This document shows, piece by piece, positions 34,912-45,848 of a stretch of 54,396 nt of DNA (position 1 is the first letter of the stretch; each line of letters begins with the position of its first letter). The notes beneath the pieces are model-generated. The model made no database searches and was not told the origin of the DNA. It saw only the letters and a program-made list of their open reading frames with translations. The position numbers were made by a program, and so were the translations under genes. Origin of the DNA: Saccoglossus kowalevskii (Eukaryota > Hemichordata > Enteropneusta > Harrimaniidae); contig NW_003138349.1 in NCBI RefSeq assembly GCF_000003605.2, forward strand, positions 42,968 through 97,363, given 5' to 3'.

Positions 34912-35480
34912 CTAGACCCAAATTCTTAGGTAACTAGTTTTCAAAAGAAAAGAACAAAACAGTTCTGCATGAGGGCATAGATCGAAAGCGAGACCTGGAG
35001 AGTTCCAAGAAGCACTGACGGGAGAGATCTTTCTGCAACAACGTGCTGCCAAGACTGTTCTATTGTTTATGTGCAGGGATCCCTGAGGTTGACCGGGCTG
35101 GGTCAGTAACCAAAGCCTGACCCACGTGACTCTCCCTAAAAAGACCTTTCTCAATGGATTAGGTATCTCTTAGGTAGAAGTGGTAAAGACATTTTGCGTT
35201 CTCCAGAAGCCTGCCCTAAACACATGTTTAGATGGGCACCTGACGCAAGAGCTAATGAGTTAGCAATCGCACAGAACTCATGCGCTCATACTTGGTGTCT
35301 CTGTGAACTCTGTGTCGAAGATGCCAAACGGTTAAAAACCTCTAACCTGATCACATCCACCTGCAATAAAAGTCGGGGAGGCTGGTCTGTCTTGCGTACC
35401 CTGGCCATAACACATGAACATGTTCTTACTGCCATGCCTCAACTCCTTAGTACGGCTCTTGTAGCAAATGTTGCCAGTCG
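34912..35480 (-). pseudogene. DIRS tyrosine recombinase, C-terminal half (copy 3)
   Basis: The minus strand encodes YKSRTKELRHGSKNMFMCYG followed by PASPTFIAGGCDQV, equivalent to the ISRWI region of copy 2. After a frameshift comes the PGQPQGSLHI...SPVSASWNSPGLAFDLCPHAELF tail (35110-34950). Copy 2 shows the same blocks. The SAM-like N-terminal domain is missing and the fragment is joined directly to RNase H. Confidence 0.7.
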
Positions 35481-35589
35481 GGGATGATGATCGGTTGTGG
35501 ATCATCTCCTGGGGTATCTGCCACTCCACATTCTTGAGACAGAGCCACCACGAGAGAGCATCCACTTGACTGTGTCCCGGCCCTGGAAG

Positions 35590-36010
35590 GTGGTGTGCAG
35601 CTAGCTCCACATTGTATTCCAGGTACCAAAGAAGAATTTTCTCTGCTAGAACTGACAACAATGGGGGATCTGGGCCCCCCTTCTTGTTGCTATAGGAGAC
35701 CACCGCTGTGTTGTCCGTGCGAAACAAGACTCTGTGGTCTTGAACTATGGGTAGAAAAGATAGAAAGGTGCACTCCCTAACATGTGAGAGAGGCATATGT
35801 TAGCCGTGGCGAGTGGATCCAATGGAAGCCCCTGCCTGGGGTTGGCAATTGCCGACCAGTTCCCGTAAATGAGCCCGGTGTTGCAACAAAGTGCACTGTA
35901 CCAAACAGCTGTGTAATGCTGCCTGGGAGAACTACCCTGCAAACCGAGGTCATCATTCCGATGAACCGCATCAGTTCTTGGAGGGACACAGAGGGAACAC
36001 TGACTAGGCA
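35590..36010 (-). pseudogene. DIRS RNase H (copy 3)
   Basis: The best-preserved RNase H in the window: FLPIVQDHRVLFRTDNTAVV, VSYSNKKGG, LAEKILLWYLEYNVELAAHH and LPGPGHSQVDALSWWLC on the minus strand (35760-35560). The catalytic RTDNT Asp and the terminal VDALS Asp are present. The upstream entry (36010-35800) is frame-shifted. RNase H removes the RNA template during cDNA synthesis. Confidence 0.8.
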
Positions 36011-36024
36011 TTTGGGTAGGTCAC

Positions 36025-36750
36025 TTAGGCAACAAGCTTGCATCGATCGAATTTCTCTGTGTCAAACTCCATGCCCAGGAAGACCAACTGTTGTGTTGCC
36101 CGAGAATGGGACTTTGCTCGATTTACTCGGAAGCCCAACTGATGTTGTAAATCCTGTGTTAGCCTTACTGTTTGACTAACTACCCCTTGTTTGGGTTGTG
36201 TAGCAACCAGCTGTCTAGGTACTGGGTTGATGTGTACTGACGCCCGGCGCAGTAGTAGCACCACCTGTTTCCATACTCTGGTGAAAACATATGGAGCCAT
36301 GCAAAAGCAAGGACACTCTACTCGACTACTTGCCCCGACTGTGCGAATCGGAGGAGTTGGCTGGCTGGCTCACTGGATGTATCAGTATGTGTGGGTAAGC
36401 ATCGCTCAAATCTAGCGAGGCTAACCATTGGAAACAAAGCACAGAGAGTACTAGGGTCTGCTTAAGTCCAGAACGGGACGCAGCCACTTGTAGTTTTTGG
36501 AACTAACAACACTTGCGAGTAGAAGTCCAGACTTAACACTGGGTCCTGTATCCTGTGTGTAGCGTCGTTGTAAGCAAACTGTCTACCTCCCGTTGGATTG
36601 CTACTGCTTTGCAGGGCTCCCCTGGTAGCATACTGAACGGGGGCCGATGACAGGAGGGAGATTGCAGTGAGATCTTGTAAGCGTGTATCACCACCTGAAG
36701 AGTCCAGGGATCGGTTAGGAGCTGCCTTTGGAATACACCGGCGCAATCAG
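36025..36750 (-). pseudogene. DIRS reverse transcriptase (copy 3)
   Basis: The minus strand contains DFYSQVLLVPKTTSGCVPFW (36530-36470), an APYVFTRVWKQVVLLLRR helix (36300-36245), the active-site box read as YLDS (36221-36210) in place of YLDD, and TQDLQHQLGFRVNRAKS with LVFLGMEFDT (36170-36060). Frames shift around the active site. The last catalytic Asp is Ser here but intact in copy 1, so this copy could not polymerise. Confidence 0.75.
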
Positions 36751-36899
36751 TGCGACAGAGATGTGTGGGTTTGGCGGTTTTACATCAGGTGTGATCTTTC
36801 CTTCGCTGAGATGATACTCTGCAAAGTCTGTAGCAGTCGATATATTCATCCCCCTCATCGAAAGTGGAAGCATCAAACTTGCTTCTCCTGCGAGCTAGG

Positions 36900-38560
36900 T
36901 AGGCACCCCTGAGGAAGAGGGGGACCACCACCTGGTCCCTTCTTTCTATGGGGGGGGGGCGTCGCCACTCTTAAAATTGCCCCAACCTAAGGAGTTAACC
37001 TAAGTCCTCTAATCCGCAGGGGACCACAGTCCGCTCATTAACACCGTCTGTGCGTTCCTCTTACGTCCAGCACTCGGCCAGACCAGGAGAGCCATGCAGT
37101 CGATATTGCTTTGGATCCTGCCATCTGGATCCCGGAAGTGACAGCCCTAATGAAAGTGACTGCTTCAGGATTGAGGGTGGAGGGTTGAACATTGGGTTAC
37201 TAGGATCGATGTACCCTCCATCACCCCATGGCATGGCTCACAGATTCATTGCAAAGAACAGACTCTGAGGGGCCTCCCGAGGTTGCACCTGCTGTGATGG
37301 CTGGGCAGGTCCCCTCTGGGAGTGTCTACAAAGGAGGAGTGACCCATAGTGGAGGCAGGACTCAGGAAAAAAATTAATCCCCTCTCAATTGGTCCAACAG
37401 ACTATCCCTGGCTGGCAAAGTGCAGGGGTACAATGCCAATGTACAACTCCATGTCCTGCTCTGCTTGGTACCCTCCAAAATAGGGGGCCTGAATACCCCC
37501 CCCCACCCCCCGCTACCTGTGGACTAGGTCTCAGCGGAGACCCGGTGCCACCAGCTTGTTCCCCTCCTGCCTCCAAAAAATGGGAAGGACAGGCTGGGTT
37601 GGGGGGTCCCAGGAGGAAGTATCCTGCATGAGAAAATTGCTTGCTGGTGTGCTTCTTCCAGCTTGTCAAAAACAAGGGGCAACTGTAGTGGAGGCAACCT
37701 TCTCCATCTGCATTTGGTCTATTCAATCTGCAAGGGGCGCAATTTGTCCCAGCAGGTTCTCAACCAATGCCACAGAGGAACCTGTAACGAGCCCCATTGG
37801 AGTAAAAACCTCCAGGGGCACAGCCTCGTCGTTGCTCGTATGATCGGGCAAACCGTCGCCTGCAGAAGCAGACTGTGAGGAAGCCCTCCGATCAGCAGAG
37901 GAGAAAATCTTGGGACTTCCACTGTCAGGCCTCTCAGTTGTCGCCGCAGTACACGAGGCACCAGTAGTGGGAGGACTTTCCACTCATGCTACACTCCACT
38001 CATTCACGCTTCCATTACTGTACATGCAACTGCTTCAAACTGGAGCGACACGGCCAGTTTCGGTAATTTGCATGCACCCTCGGAAAGCATCCCACATGCT
38101 ATGTTGGATTATAAGCCGGTAATTCCTGGTGGCAGCTACCATACGATCGCCCTGATCTTTGGGGCTACAAAAAAGAAGGTGAAGAGCATCTGGTGTGTTA
38201 CCCTTCTGGCTATTCATTTCTAAAACACATTTGTAAAAAATGAACAAGACATGCATGAGAGGAACGAATTACAGTTAAAAGCTGACACAAAGAAATCCAA
38301 TGTACGTGGCCAAATTTGCATCACCCGAGTTTTTGCTTTCTTGTAAGGCAATGCACACAAAAGGGCAACACAGGGGTAAATAATAAGAAAGACTTATCCT
38401 ACCAGCCATTGTGTCGGCTGTCATGCAGGTGACAGCTAGTCAGACCAAAAACCCTGACAAGAAAAAAATCTGGATGACTGATCACACTGTTTTTATCGCA
38501 CCACCCACTTGAGGCGGAGAAACAGAGTGATTAAGACGACAAGTTGGCTGCGCCTCATTG
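36900..38560 (-). pseudogene. DIRS gag-like region (copy 3)
   Basis: Region between the left terminus and RT, colinear with both gag pieces of copy 1. It contains short minus frames (113 codons at 37726-37385, rich in Pro and Gly) and homopolymer runs (GGGGGGGGGG at 36950, CCCCCC at 37497). It carries a single copy of the segment that is tandemly duplicated in copy 1. No zinc knuckle is visible, as is usual for DIRS gag. Confidence 0.45.
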
Positions 38561-38725
38561 CCTCTATCACATGGTTCATGACGTAAGGGAAAATCTTGAG
38601 GTCATGGGGCTTCCCCTGACCTAGATTTCTCTCTCTGTCATCGCTTGAATTGCAGATTAATGCCTACAGTTAAAAATAGTCATTTTGTCAGAGTTTATGG
38701 TGGGTAATTTAACGTAGTGAATTGT
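38550..38725 (-). repeat. Left inverted terminal repeat of DIRS copy 3
   Basis: Inverted partner of 34381-34560, followed by a left-specific extension (GGGTAATTTAACGTAGTGAA, 38702-38721) that is conserved at the left ends of copy 1 (13733-13756) and copy 2 (complement near 13912-13932). Confidence 0.75.
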
Positions 38726-39354
38726 ACTGTCCAAAGCCTAGCATTACAAGCATGCCGCGAGTGAGATTGTCATCTGCTGACAATCTAGCCTGCTACAATG
38801 ATCGCTGTTATTCTTCCAGGTGTCAGAATCCCAAACATTGCGTGCATTGCAATGGGAACAAATGCTCAGTCATGAAAACATGCATGGCAATCAGGGGGCA
38901 AGTCATCATTCTTCAGGCTGTGTTCACTTCCAGAAGAGCAATGTGGTATCGTTAGCATTGAAAAGGTAGCTGGGATGTCTTTGCCGTCATTTTCTATCTG
39001 CAAGACATGTGCCTCAGCAACACAAAACAAGTATAATTTGTTCTCAACCAAACATTGTCGCTGAATGGATGGAGAACTTCTGAACAGAGGCAACATAGAT
39101 CTCCAACACCTAAATTAATGGTACACACTGAATGAATGAACTAAAAAAAATATGGATTTCATTATATTCTAACTTGTGACTACAGCTGGAATTTGAGAGA
39201 CTGAATATCCTACTGGTATCACCCAGAACACCCATAGTTCTGTGCATTTTAGTTTCAGCGTGGATCGATTGGTGTTATGACCCCATTTGTCTAAGCTAAT
39301 TACAGACACACATAGGAACATACAAACATGAAACAGCTGTTCCAAACCCATAAT
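38726..39354. other. No gene recognised
   Basis: Moderately open on both strands (77 codons plus at 38722-38955 with several Cys; 76 codons minus at 39096-38866) but without a family signature. Confidence 0.35.
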
Positions 39355-40490
39355 CCAACAGAAAATATGGTCAACTCAACAGAAATAATAGTACCCCCTA
39401 ACCCAACAGAAATATTGGTCTACAACAGAAATAATGGTACCCCCTAACCAAACAGAAATAATGGTAACCTAACCCAACAGAAATAATGGTCTACAACAGA
39501 AATAATAGTCTACCCCCATCACAACAGAAATAATAGTACCCCTAACCCAACAGAAATATTGGTCTACAACAGAAATAATGGTACCCCCTAACCAAACAGA
39601 AATAATGGTCTACGCAACAGAAATAATAGTCCACCCCTATCACAACAGAAATAATGGCATCCCCTAACACAACAGAAATAATTGCACCCCCTAACCCAAC
39701 AGAAATAATGGTCTACCCAACAGAAATAATAGTCCACCCCTATCACAACAAAAATAATGGTACCCCCTAACCCAACAGAAATAATGGTCTACAACAGAAA
39801 TAAATGTACCCCTAACACAACAGAAATAATGGTCTACTCAACAGAAATAATAGTCCACCCCTCACCCAACAGAAATAATGGTCTAGAACAGAAATAATGG
39901 TACCCCCTAACCCAACAGAACTAATGGTCTACTCAACAGAAATAATAGTCCACCCCTATCACAACAGAAATAATGGCACCCCCTAACCCAACAGAAATAA
40001 TTGCACCCCCTAACCCAACAGAAATAATGGTCTACTCAACAGAAATAATACTCCACCCCTATCACAACAAAAATAATGGTACCCTCTAACCCAACAGAAA
40101 TAATGGTCTACAACAGAAATAATGGTACCCCCTAACCCAACAGAAATATTGGTCTACTCAACAGAAATAATAGTCCACCCCTATTCACAACAGAAATAAT
40201 GGCNNNNNNNNNNNNNNNNNNNNNNNNNNNNNNNNNNNNNNNNNNNNNNNNNNNNNNNNNNNNNNNNNNNNNNNNNNNNNNNNNNNNNNNNNNNNNNNNN
40301 NNNNNNNNNNNNNNNNNNNNNNNNNNNNNNNNNNNNNNNNNNNNNNNNNNNNNNNNNNNNNNNNNNNNNNNNNNNNNNNNNNNNNNNNNNNNNNNNNNNN
40401 NNNNNNNNNNNNNNNNNNNNNNNNNNNNNNNNNNNNNNNNNNNNNGAACAGAAATAATGGTACCCCCTAACCCAAACTAGAAATACACAG
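39355..40490. repeat. Minisatellite, ACAGAAATAATGG-type units
   Basis: Dozens of copies of CAACAGAAATAATGG joined by two kinds of linker: TACCCCCTAACC (or variants with CACCCCTATCA) and the short TCTA. Unit length alternates between about 18 and 28 bp and forms higher-order blocks of roughly 70-100 bp. The array is broken by an assembly gap at 40204-40445. Confidence 0.95.
40204..40445. other. Assembly gap (242 N) inside the minisatellite
   Basis: N run within the tandem array, so the true copy number is unknown. Confidence 0.98.
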
Positions 40491-41841
40491 CACATAACAT
40501 AATTATAAATGTTTATGTAATATTTAATTCAAGCAATCTATTGCTATACAAACATGCAGTAAATATACTAGATATTTCTTCAAAAAGTACTTATTCATCA
40601 TTTTATCACATTCCAACTATATCTTGATTCAAATTACTGGGCATAAAGAGTCCCACTATATTTTAGAAAGTTTCTGAAAAAAGTTCACTTTTAAAAAATA
40701 TTTCAGTTTATACCAGTGAATGCATTTCTACTTTGCATTGTGATTTTTGTATTCTCAACAACTGCATGAAATGATACTAGCGTACATTGTGGCCTTCAAC
40801 ACTAAAGTAGGAATTGCTCTGGCTGAATGAAACAACCAAGAAGAAGTTTATTTTTCTCAAATCGATGTGCACTTGCAGTTTATTATTTTTGTTCAAGGTT
40901 TATTACTTTCGATCATTATTTCTAAAATTTGTGATTCGCATGTTTTTAAACATGAATATTTTCAATTCTGGGTGTTATTCATATTTTAGAATTTGTAGTT
41001 TACCAATTTTTTTTTCATGATCATGAAAAGTTGTAGTTGTGACTCAGGGATTCACTACAACTACAGGCAACTGATTTGCAACATTCATCAACTTAATGTT
41101 TTCTTGCAACATACCGGCAAGCAACCACCAAATGGGAATACAACTGGTCATTGGATTATGAATCACAGCTAGATATGTTAAAAAATGCAGTAAGATTATG
41201 ACAACATTTAAGTGAAGTTAAGTTATACAGGGGATGGAATCCTAACAAGAGAGGTCCACACAGTGTGAGACACAATTTTTTTATAATGTTTTGATGGCTG
41301 AAAACACAGCAGGATGTCTACTGATAGCTTTATAAAACTAACTGGTTTATTTACTTATTTAGCAGCCATCATATCAAAGTAGCTGGGACTATGATTCTTT
41401 AGGACCCTGAGTAAAGTTTTCACCAAAACAAAATTTGTTAAAGGCTGAACTTTGTCTTTTATAAGGTTTGTTGAATATTGCAACAGCATAATAGTCATTC
41501 AGACTTGTCACGTTGTCTTTATATTCAGGGGTCACAAGTAAGAGCCTTGAATTGAATACTAATAAATCTGAATAAGCCTAAACATCACTGAAATATTGCA
41601 AATAAATGTCCATCCTAAATTGTGGAAGGTTACAAATGGTTGATATGCACTTAATAAATTAACTTTATTAGTCCACCAGGGTCTGGTTGTGATGTAGATT
41701 CCATACACACTCAGTAGCTTAGTATCCAATGACAAGAGTGCTGATAATACAATCATCAAACACAGTATCTATACATGGTTAAACATTTCTTTATCCTTTA
41801 TCCCTTACAATAGCTTCAGAAGGTTCAAGCCGAATTAAAGA
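40491..41841. other. No gene recognised
   Basis: AT-rich, only short frames, nothing identifiable. Confidence 0.4.
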
Positions 41842-42061
41842 TTACTGTAAAGGGGTTAATTATTCACTGGGTTTTAATTTAGCTTATTTCGCTGACTGGA
41901 AAATGCGCTAAATTAAAACCCAGTGAATATGTAAAATTTAGCATAGAACACATTATCTAAATGACGAAACCGTGAATTTAAAACCCACTGAATATGCCTG
42001 AAATGGGAAATCAGTGAAATTTAAACCCAGTGAAAATTACCCGGTAGTCATTTTACAGTAT
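41842..42061. mobile_element. MITE-like fold-back element
   Basis: About 220 bp with imperfect terminal inverted repeats. The left end runs TACTGTAAA...TTCACTGGGTTTTAATTTA; the right end is its complement (TTTAAACCCAGTGAAAATTA...TTTTACAGTA). The CACTGGGTTT-type motif recurs internally. The element is too short to code; it is a non-autonomous element of unknown superfamily, possibly with a TA target duplication. Confidence 0.65.
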
Positions 42062-43080
42062 ATGTTATGTTCTTTATACTATTAATACTATGGCTTCATG
42101 CCATCAGGATATTAAAAATGTAAGCACATTGGAAGTCACTAAACAATTTTTCAAGTGTCCAAAATGTCATGGAAAATTGGTCAAAACTGACATTTTTGGA
42201 CTGATTTCCATGGCGAGATTTTCAAAATTTTGCCCGATGACATGCGATGAAAAGTCATATATTACTGACACGAATCATGATATTATGAAAATAAATTGTC
42301 ACATAATTTAGTGAAATTTCAAAGTGATAACTTCCCATTGTATATAATAGAAACAGTTATCTCCCATAATGCATTGCATATATGTGTAGTAACATGCTCA
42401 GTAGAGCAACATTTGAATTCGGCTTGAACCTTAAGACTTTCATTACTTCTACCACAGTCACTCTACAAAAAAACATCACTATATACATGCATAACAAATG
42501 ATTTAACTGTATTTGCTCTGTTACAAGGGCATCTCCAAAGAAAGCGCACACAAACAGTATTCGCTATAATAGTGGTGCATACACTTTCATCAATAATTTC
42601 TATCATCTTGCTTAATTCTGAGCTCCATAGTTACTAGATTAAAGATATATAAATATGTATATTATCAAATTTGTCATGAGGATACCACAAAGTATACACA
42701 ACATGTGGCTGTATCAACAACCGTTATACTCTCACTGTGCTGTCTTGCATTGCAGTATACTCACAATAACCTCATAGTAATCTCAACAGTGACAATGCAA
42801 TCAATGCTTAATTTGCATGGTATCCGTGACTAATAAATAACAGTAGAAAAGTATAAAAAGTATTAGCCTTGCAGAATTATAGAGAATCATTTATTATATG
42901 CACACAGATTATCAATTATTATGCACAAGGATTCATTTTCAAGTTCATATAACCCAAAACTGACAGGACGAATGAACAGAGGATTGTAACAAGACAGCTG
43001 GCTGATTTTAAACCACTGATGGGAATGTGTACATTATGAATTAGACTGTAGTCAACCCTTTTATTTGCACAATTACAGTG
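42062..43080. other. No gene recognised
   Basis: A 73-codon plus frame (42090-42311) contains paired cysteines (CPKCHGK...C) but has no other support. Otherwise featureless AT-rich DNA. Confidence 0.35.
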
Positions 43081-45658
43081 ATATCTACACAGCTACTGTG
43101 ATGTCACATCTACTCAGTTACTGTGATGTCACATCTACACAGCTACTGTGATGTCATATCTACACAGCTACTGTGATGTCACATCTACTCAGTTACTGTG
43201 ATGTCACATCTACTCAGTTACTGTGATGTCACATATACTCAGCTACTGAGATGTCACATCTACACAGCTACTTTGATGTCACATCTACACAGCTACTGTG
43301 ATGTCATATCTACACAGCTACTGTGATGTCACATCTCCTCAGTTACTGTGATGTCACATCTACAGTTATTGTGATGTCACATCTACACAGCTACTGCAAT
43401 GTCACATCTACTCAGCTACTGTGATGTCACATCTACTCAGTTACTGTGATGTCACATCTACTCAGCTACTGTGATGTCACATCTACTAAGTTACTGTGAT
43501 GTCACACCTACACAGCTACTGTGATGTCACATCTACTCAGTTACTGTGATGTCACATCTACTCAGCTACTGTGATGTCACATCTACACAGCTACTGTGAT
43601 GTCACATCTACTCAGTTACTGTGATGTCACATCTACTCAGCTACTGTGATGTCACATCTACTCAGCTACTGTGATGTCACATCTACTCAGCTACTGTGAT
43701 GTCACATCTACTCAGCTACTGTGATGTCACATCTACTCAGTTACTGAGATGTCACATCTACTCAGTTACTGAGATGTCACATCTACTCAGCTACTGTGAT
43801 GTCACATCTACTCAGCTACTGTGATGTCACATCTACTCAGCTACTGTGATGTCACATCTACTCAGTTACAGTGATGTCACATCTATTCAGTTACTGCGAT
43901 GTCACATCTACACAGCTAATGTGATGTCATATCTACACAGCTAATGTGATGTCACATCTACACAGCTAATGTGATGTCACATCTACACAGCTACTGTGAT
44001 GTCACATCTACACAGCTGAGATGTTACATCTACACAGCTGAGATGTCACATCTACACAGCTACTGTGATGTCACATCTACACAGCTACTGTGATGTCACA
44101 TCTACACAGCTGAGATGTCACATCTACTCAGTTACTGAGATGTCACATCTACTCAGCTACTGTGATGTCACATCTACTCAGCTACTGTGATGTCACATCT
44201 ACTTAGCTACTGTGATGTCACATCTACTCAGCTACTGTGATGTCACATCTACTCAGCTACTGTGATGTCACATCTACTCAGTTACAGTGATGTCACATCT
44301 ATTCAGTTACTGCGATGTCACATCTACACAGCTAATGTGATGTCATATCTACACAGCTAATGTGATGTCATATCTACACAGCTAATGTGATGTCACATCT
44401 ACACAGCTGAGATGTCACATCTACACAGCTGAGATGTCACATCTACACAGCTACTGTGATGTCACATCTACACAGCTACTGTGATGTCACATCTACACAG
44501 CTGAGATGTCACATCTACACAGCTACTGTGATGTTATATCTACACAGCTAATGTGATGTCATATCTACTCAGCTACTGTGATGTCACATCTACTCAGTTA
44601 CTGTGATGTCACATCTACACAGCTACTGTGATGTCACATCTACACAGCTACTGTGATGTCACATCTACTCAGTTACTGTGATGTCACATCTACTCAGCTA
44701 CTGTGATGTCACATCTACTCAGCTACTGTGATGTCACATCTACTCAGTTACTGAGATGTCACATCTACTCAGTTACTGAGATGTCACATCTACTCAGCTA
44801 CTGTGATGTCACATTTACTCAGCTACTGTGATGTCACATCTACTCAGCTTCTGTGATGTCACATCTACACAGCTACTGTGATGTCACAACTACTCAGTTA
44901 CAGTGATGTCACATCTACACAGCTACTGTGATGTCACATCTACACAGGTACTGTGATGTCACACCTACACAGGTACTGTGATGTCACACCTACACAGCTA
45001 CTGAGATGTCACATCTACACAGCTACTGTGATGTCACATCTACTCAGCTACTGTGATGTCACATCTACTAAGTTACTGTGATGTCACACCTACACAGCTA
45101 CTGTGATGTCACATCTACTCAGTTACTGTGATGTCACATCTACTCAGCTACTGTGATGTCACATCTACTCAGCTACTGAGATGTCACATCTACACAGCTA
45201 CTGTGATGTCACATCTACTCAGTTACTGTGATGTCACATCTACTCAGCTACTGTGATGTCACATCTACTCAGCTACTGTGATGTCACATCTACACAGCTA
45301 CTGTGATGTCACATCTACACAGCTACTGTGATGTCACATCTACACAGCTACTGTGATGTCACATCTACACAGCTACTGTGATGTCACATCTACACAGCTA
45401 CTGTGATGTCACATCTACTCAGTTACTGTGATGTCACATCTACACAGCTACTTTGATGTCACATCTACACAGCTACTGAGATGTCACATCTACACAGCTA
45501 CTGTGATGTCACATCTACTCAGTTACTGTGATGTCACATCTACTCAGCTACTGTGATGTCACATCTACACAGCTACTGTGATGTCACATCTACTCAGCTA
45601 CTGTGATGTCACATCTACTCAGCTACTGTGATGTCACATCTACTCAGCTACTGTGATT
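43081..45658. repeat. 25 bp minisatellite array (about 100 units)
   Basis: Consensus unit ACTGTGATGTCACATCTACNCAGCT (25 bp), with N as A or T. Common variants are GTTACTG for GCTACTG, GAGATG for GTGATG, TCATAT for TCACAT, and a 21 bp short unit lacking ACTG (CACAGCTGAGATGTCACATC). Each unit carries GTGATGTCAC, one substitution away from a full cAMP-response-element palindrome (TGACGTCA). Diverged degenerate units continue to about 45790. The array ends 190 bp from the PDSS1 stop codon. Confidence 0.97.
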
Positions 45659-45848
45659 GTCATATCAACGCAATTACAGGGATGTCACACTAATGGGTAA
45701 ATTACAGTGATTCCATGCCTTCACCATTGCTGTATTGTCACATCTTCAAAATTACTGTGACATTCACATCATCCACACGATTTCAGTGAATGATGTCACA
45801 CGAACATACATTCATGCTATCTAGTAGAAAACCCAAAATAGCTATTAA

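Larger units (their letters stand above)
34381..38725 (-). mobile_element. DIRS-like retrotransposon, copy 3 (both termini present)
   Basis: Minus-strand element bounded by inverted terminal repeats. About 34410-34560 is the near-complement of 38550-38697; for example CAGGGGAAGCCCCATGAC on the left equals GTCATGGGGCTTCCCCTG on the right. Inside the element's 3' end lies an internal complementary region (34580-34740). In transcriptional order: left terminus (38725), gag-like region (38560-36900), RT (36750-36025), RNase H (36010-35590), tyrosine recombinase C-terminal half (35480-34912), internal complementary region, right repeat. The N-terminal half of the recombinase is deleted and frames are broken. 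Confidence 0.85.

Noticed and set aside
38722-38955. Cys-rich 77-codon frame as a secreted peptide
   Set aside because: It begins inside the DIRS terminus and has no signal peptide; the opposite strand is equally open.
40181-40495. Open frames of about 100 codons around the second gap
   Set aside because: Created by the N run in the minisatellite.
42090-42311. 73-codon frame with CPKCHGK as a zinc-finger gene
   Set aside because: A single Cys pair, no neighbouring exon, no domain beyond it and no splice or start context; too weak to call.
43081-45658. CRISPR-like array
   Set aside because: The repeats are contiguous 25 bp units with no unique spacers, in spliced eukaryotic DNA beside PDSS1. 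It is a minisatellite.
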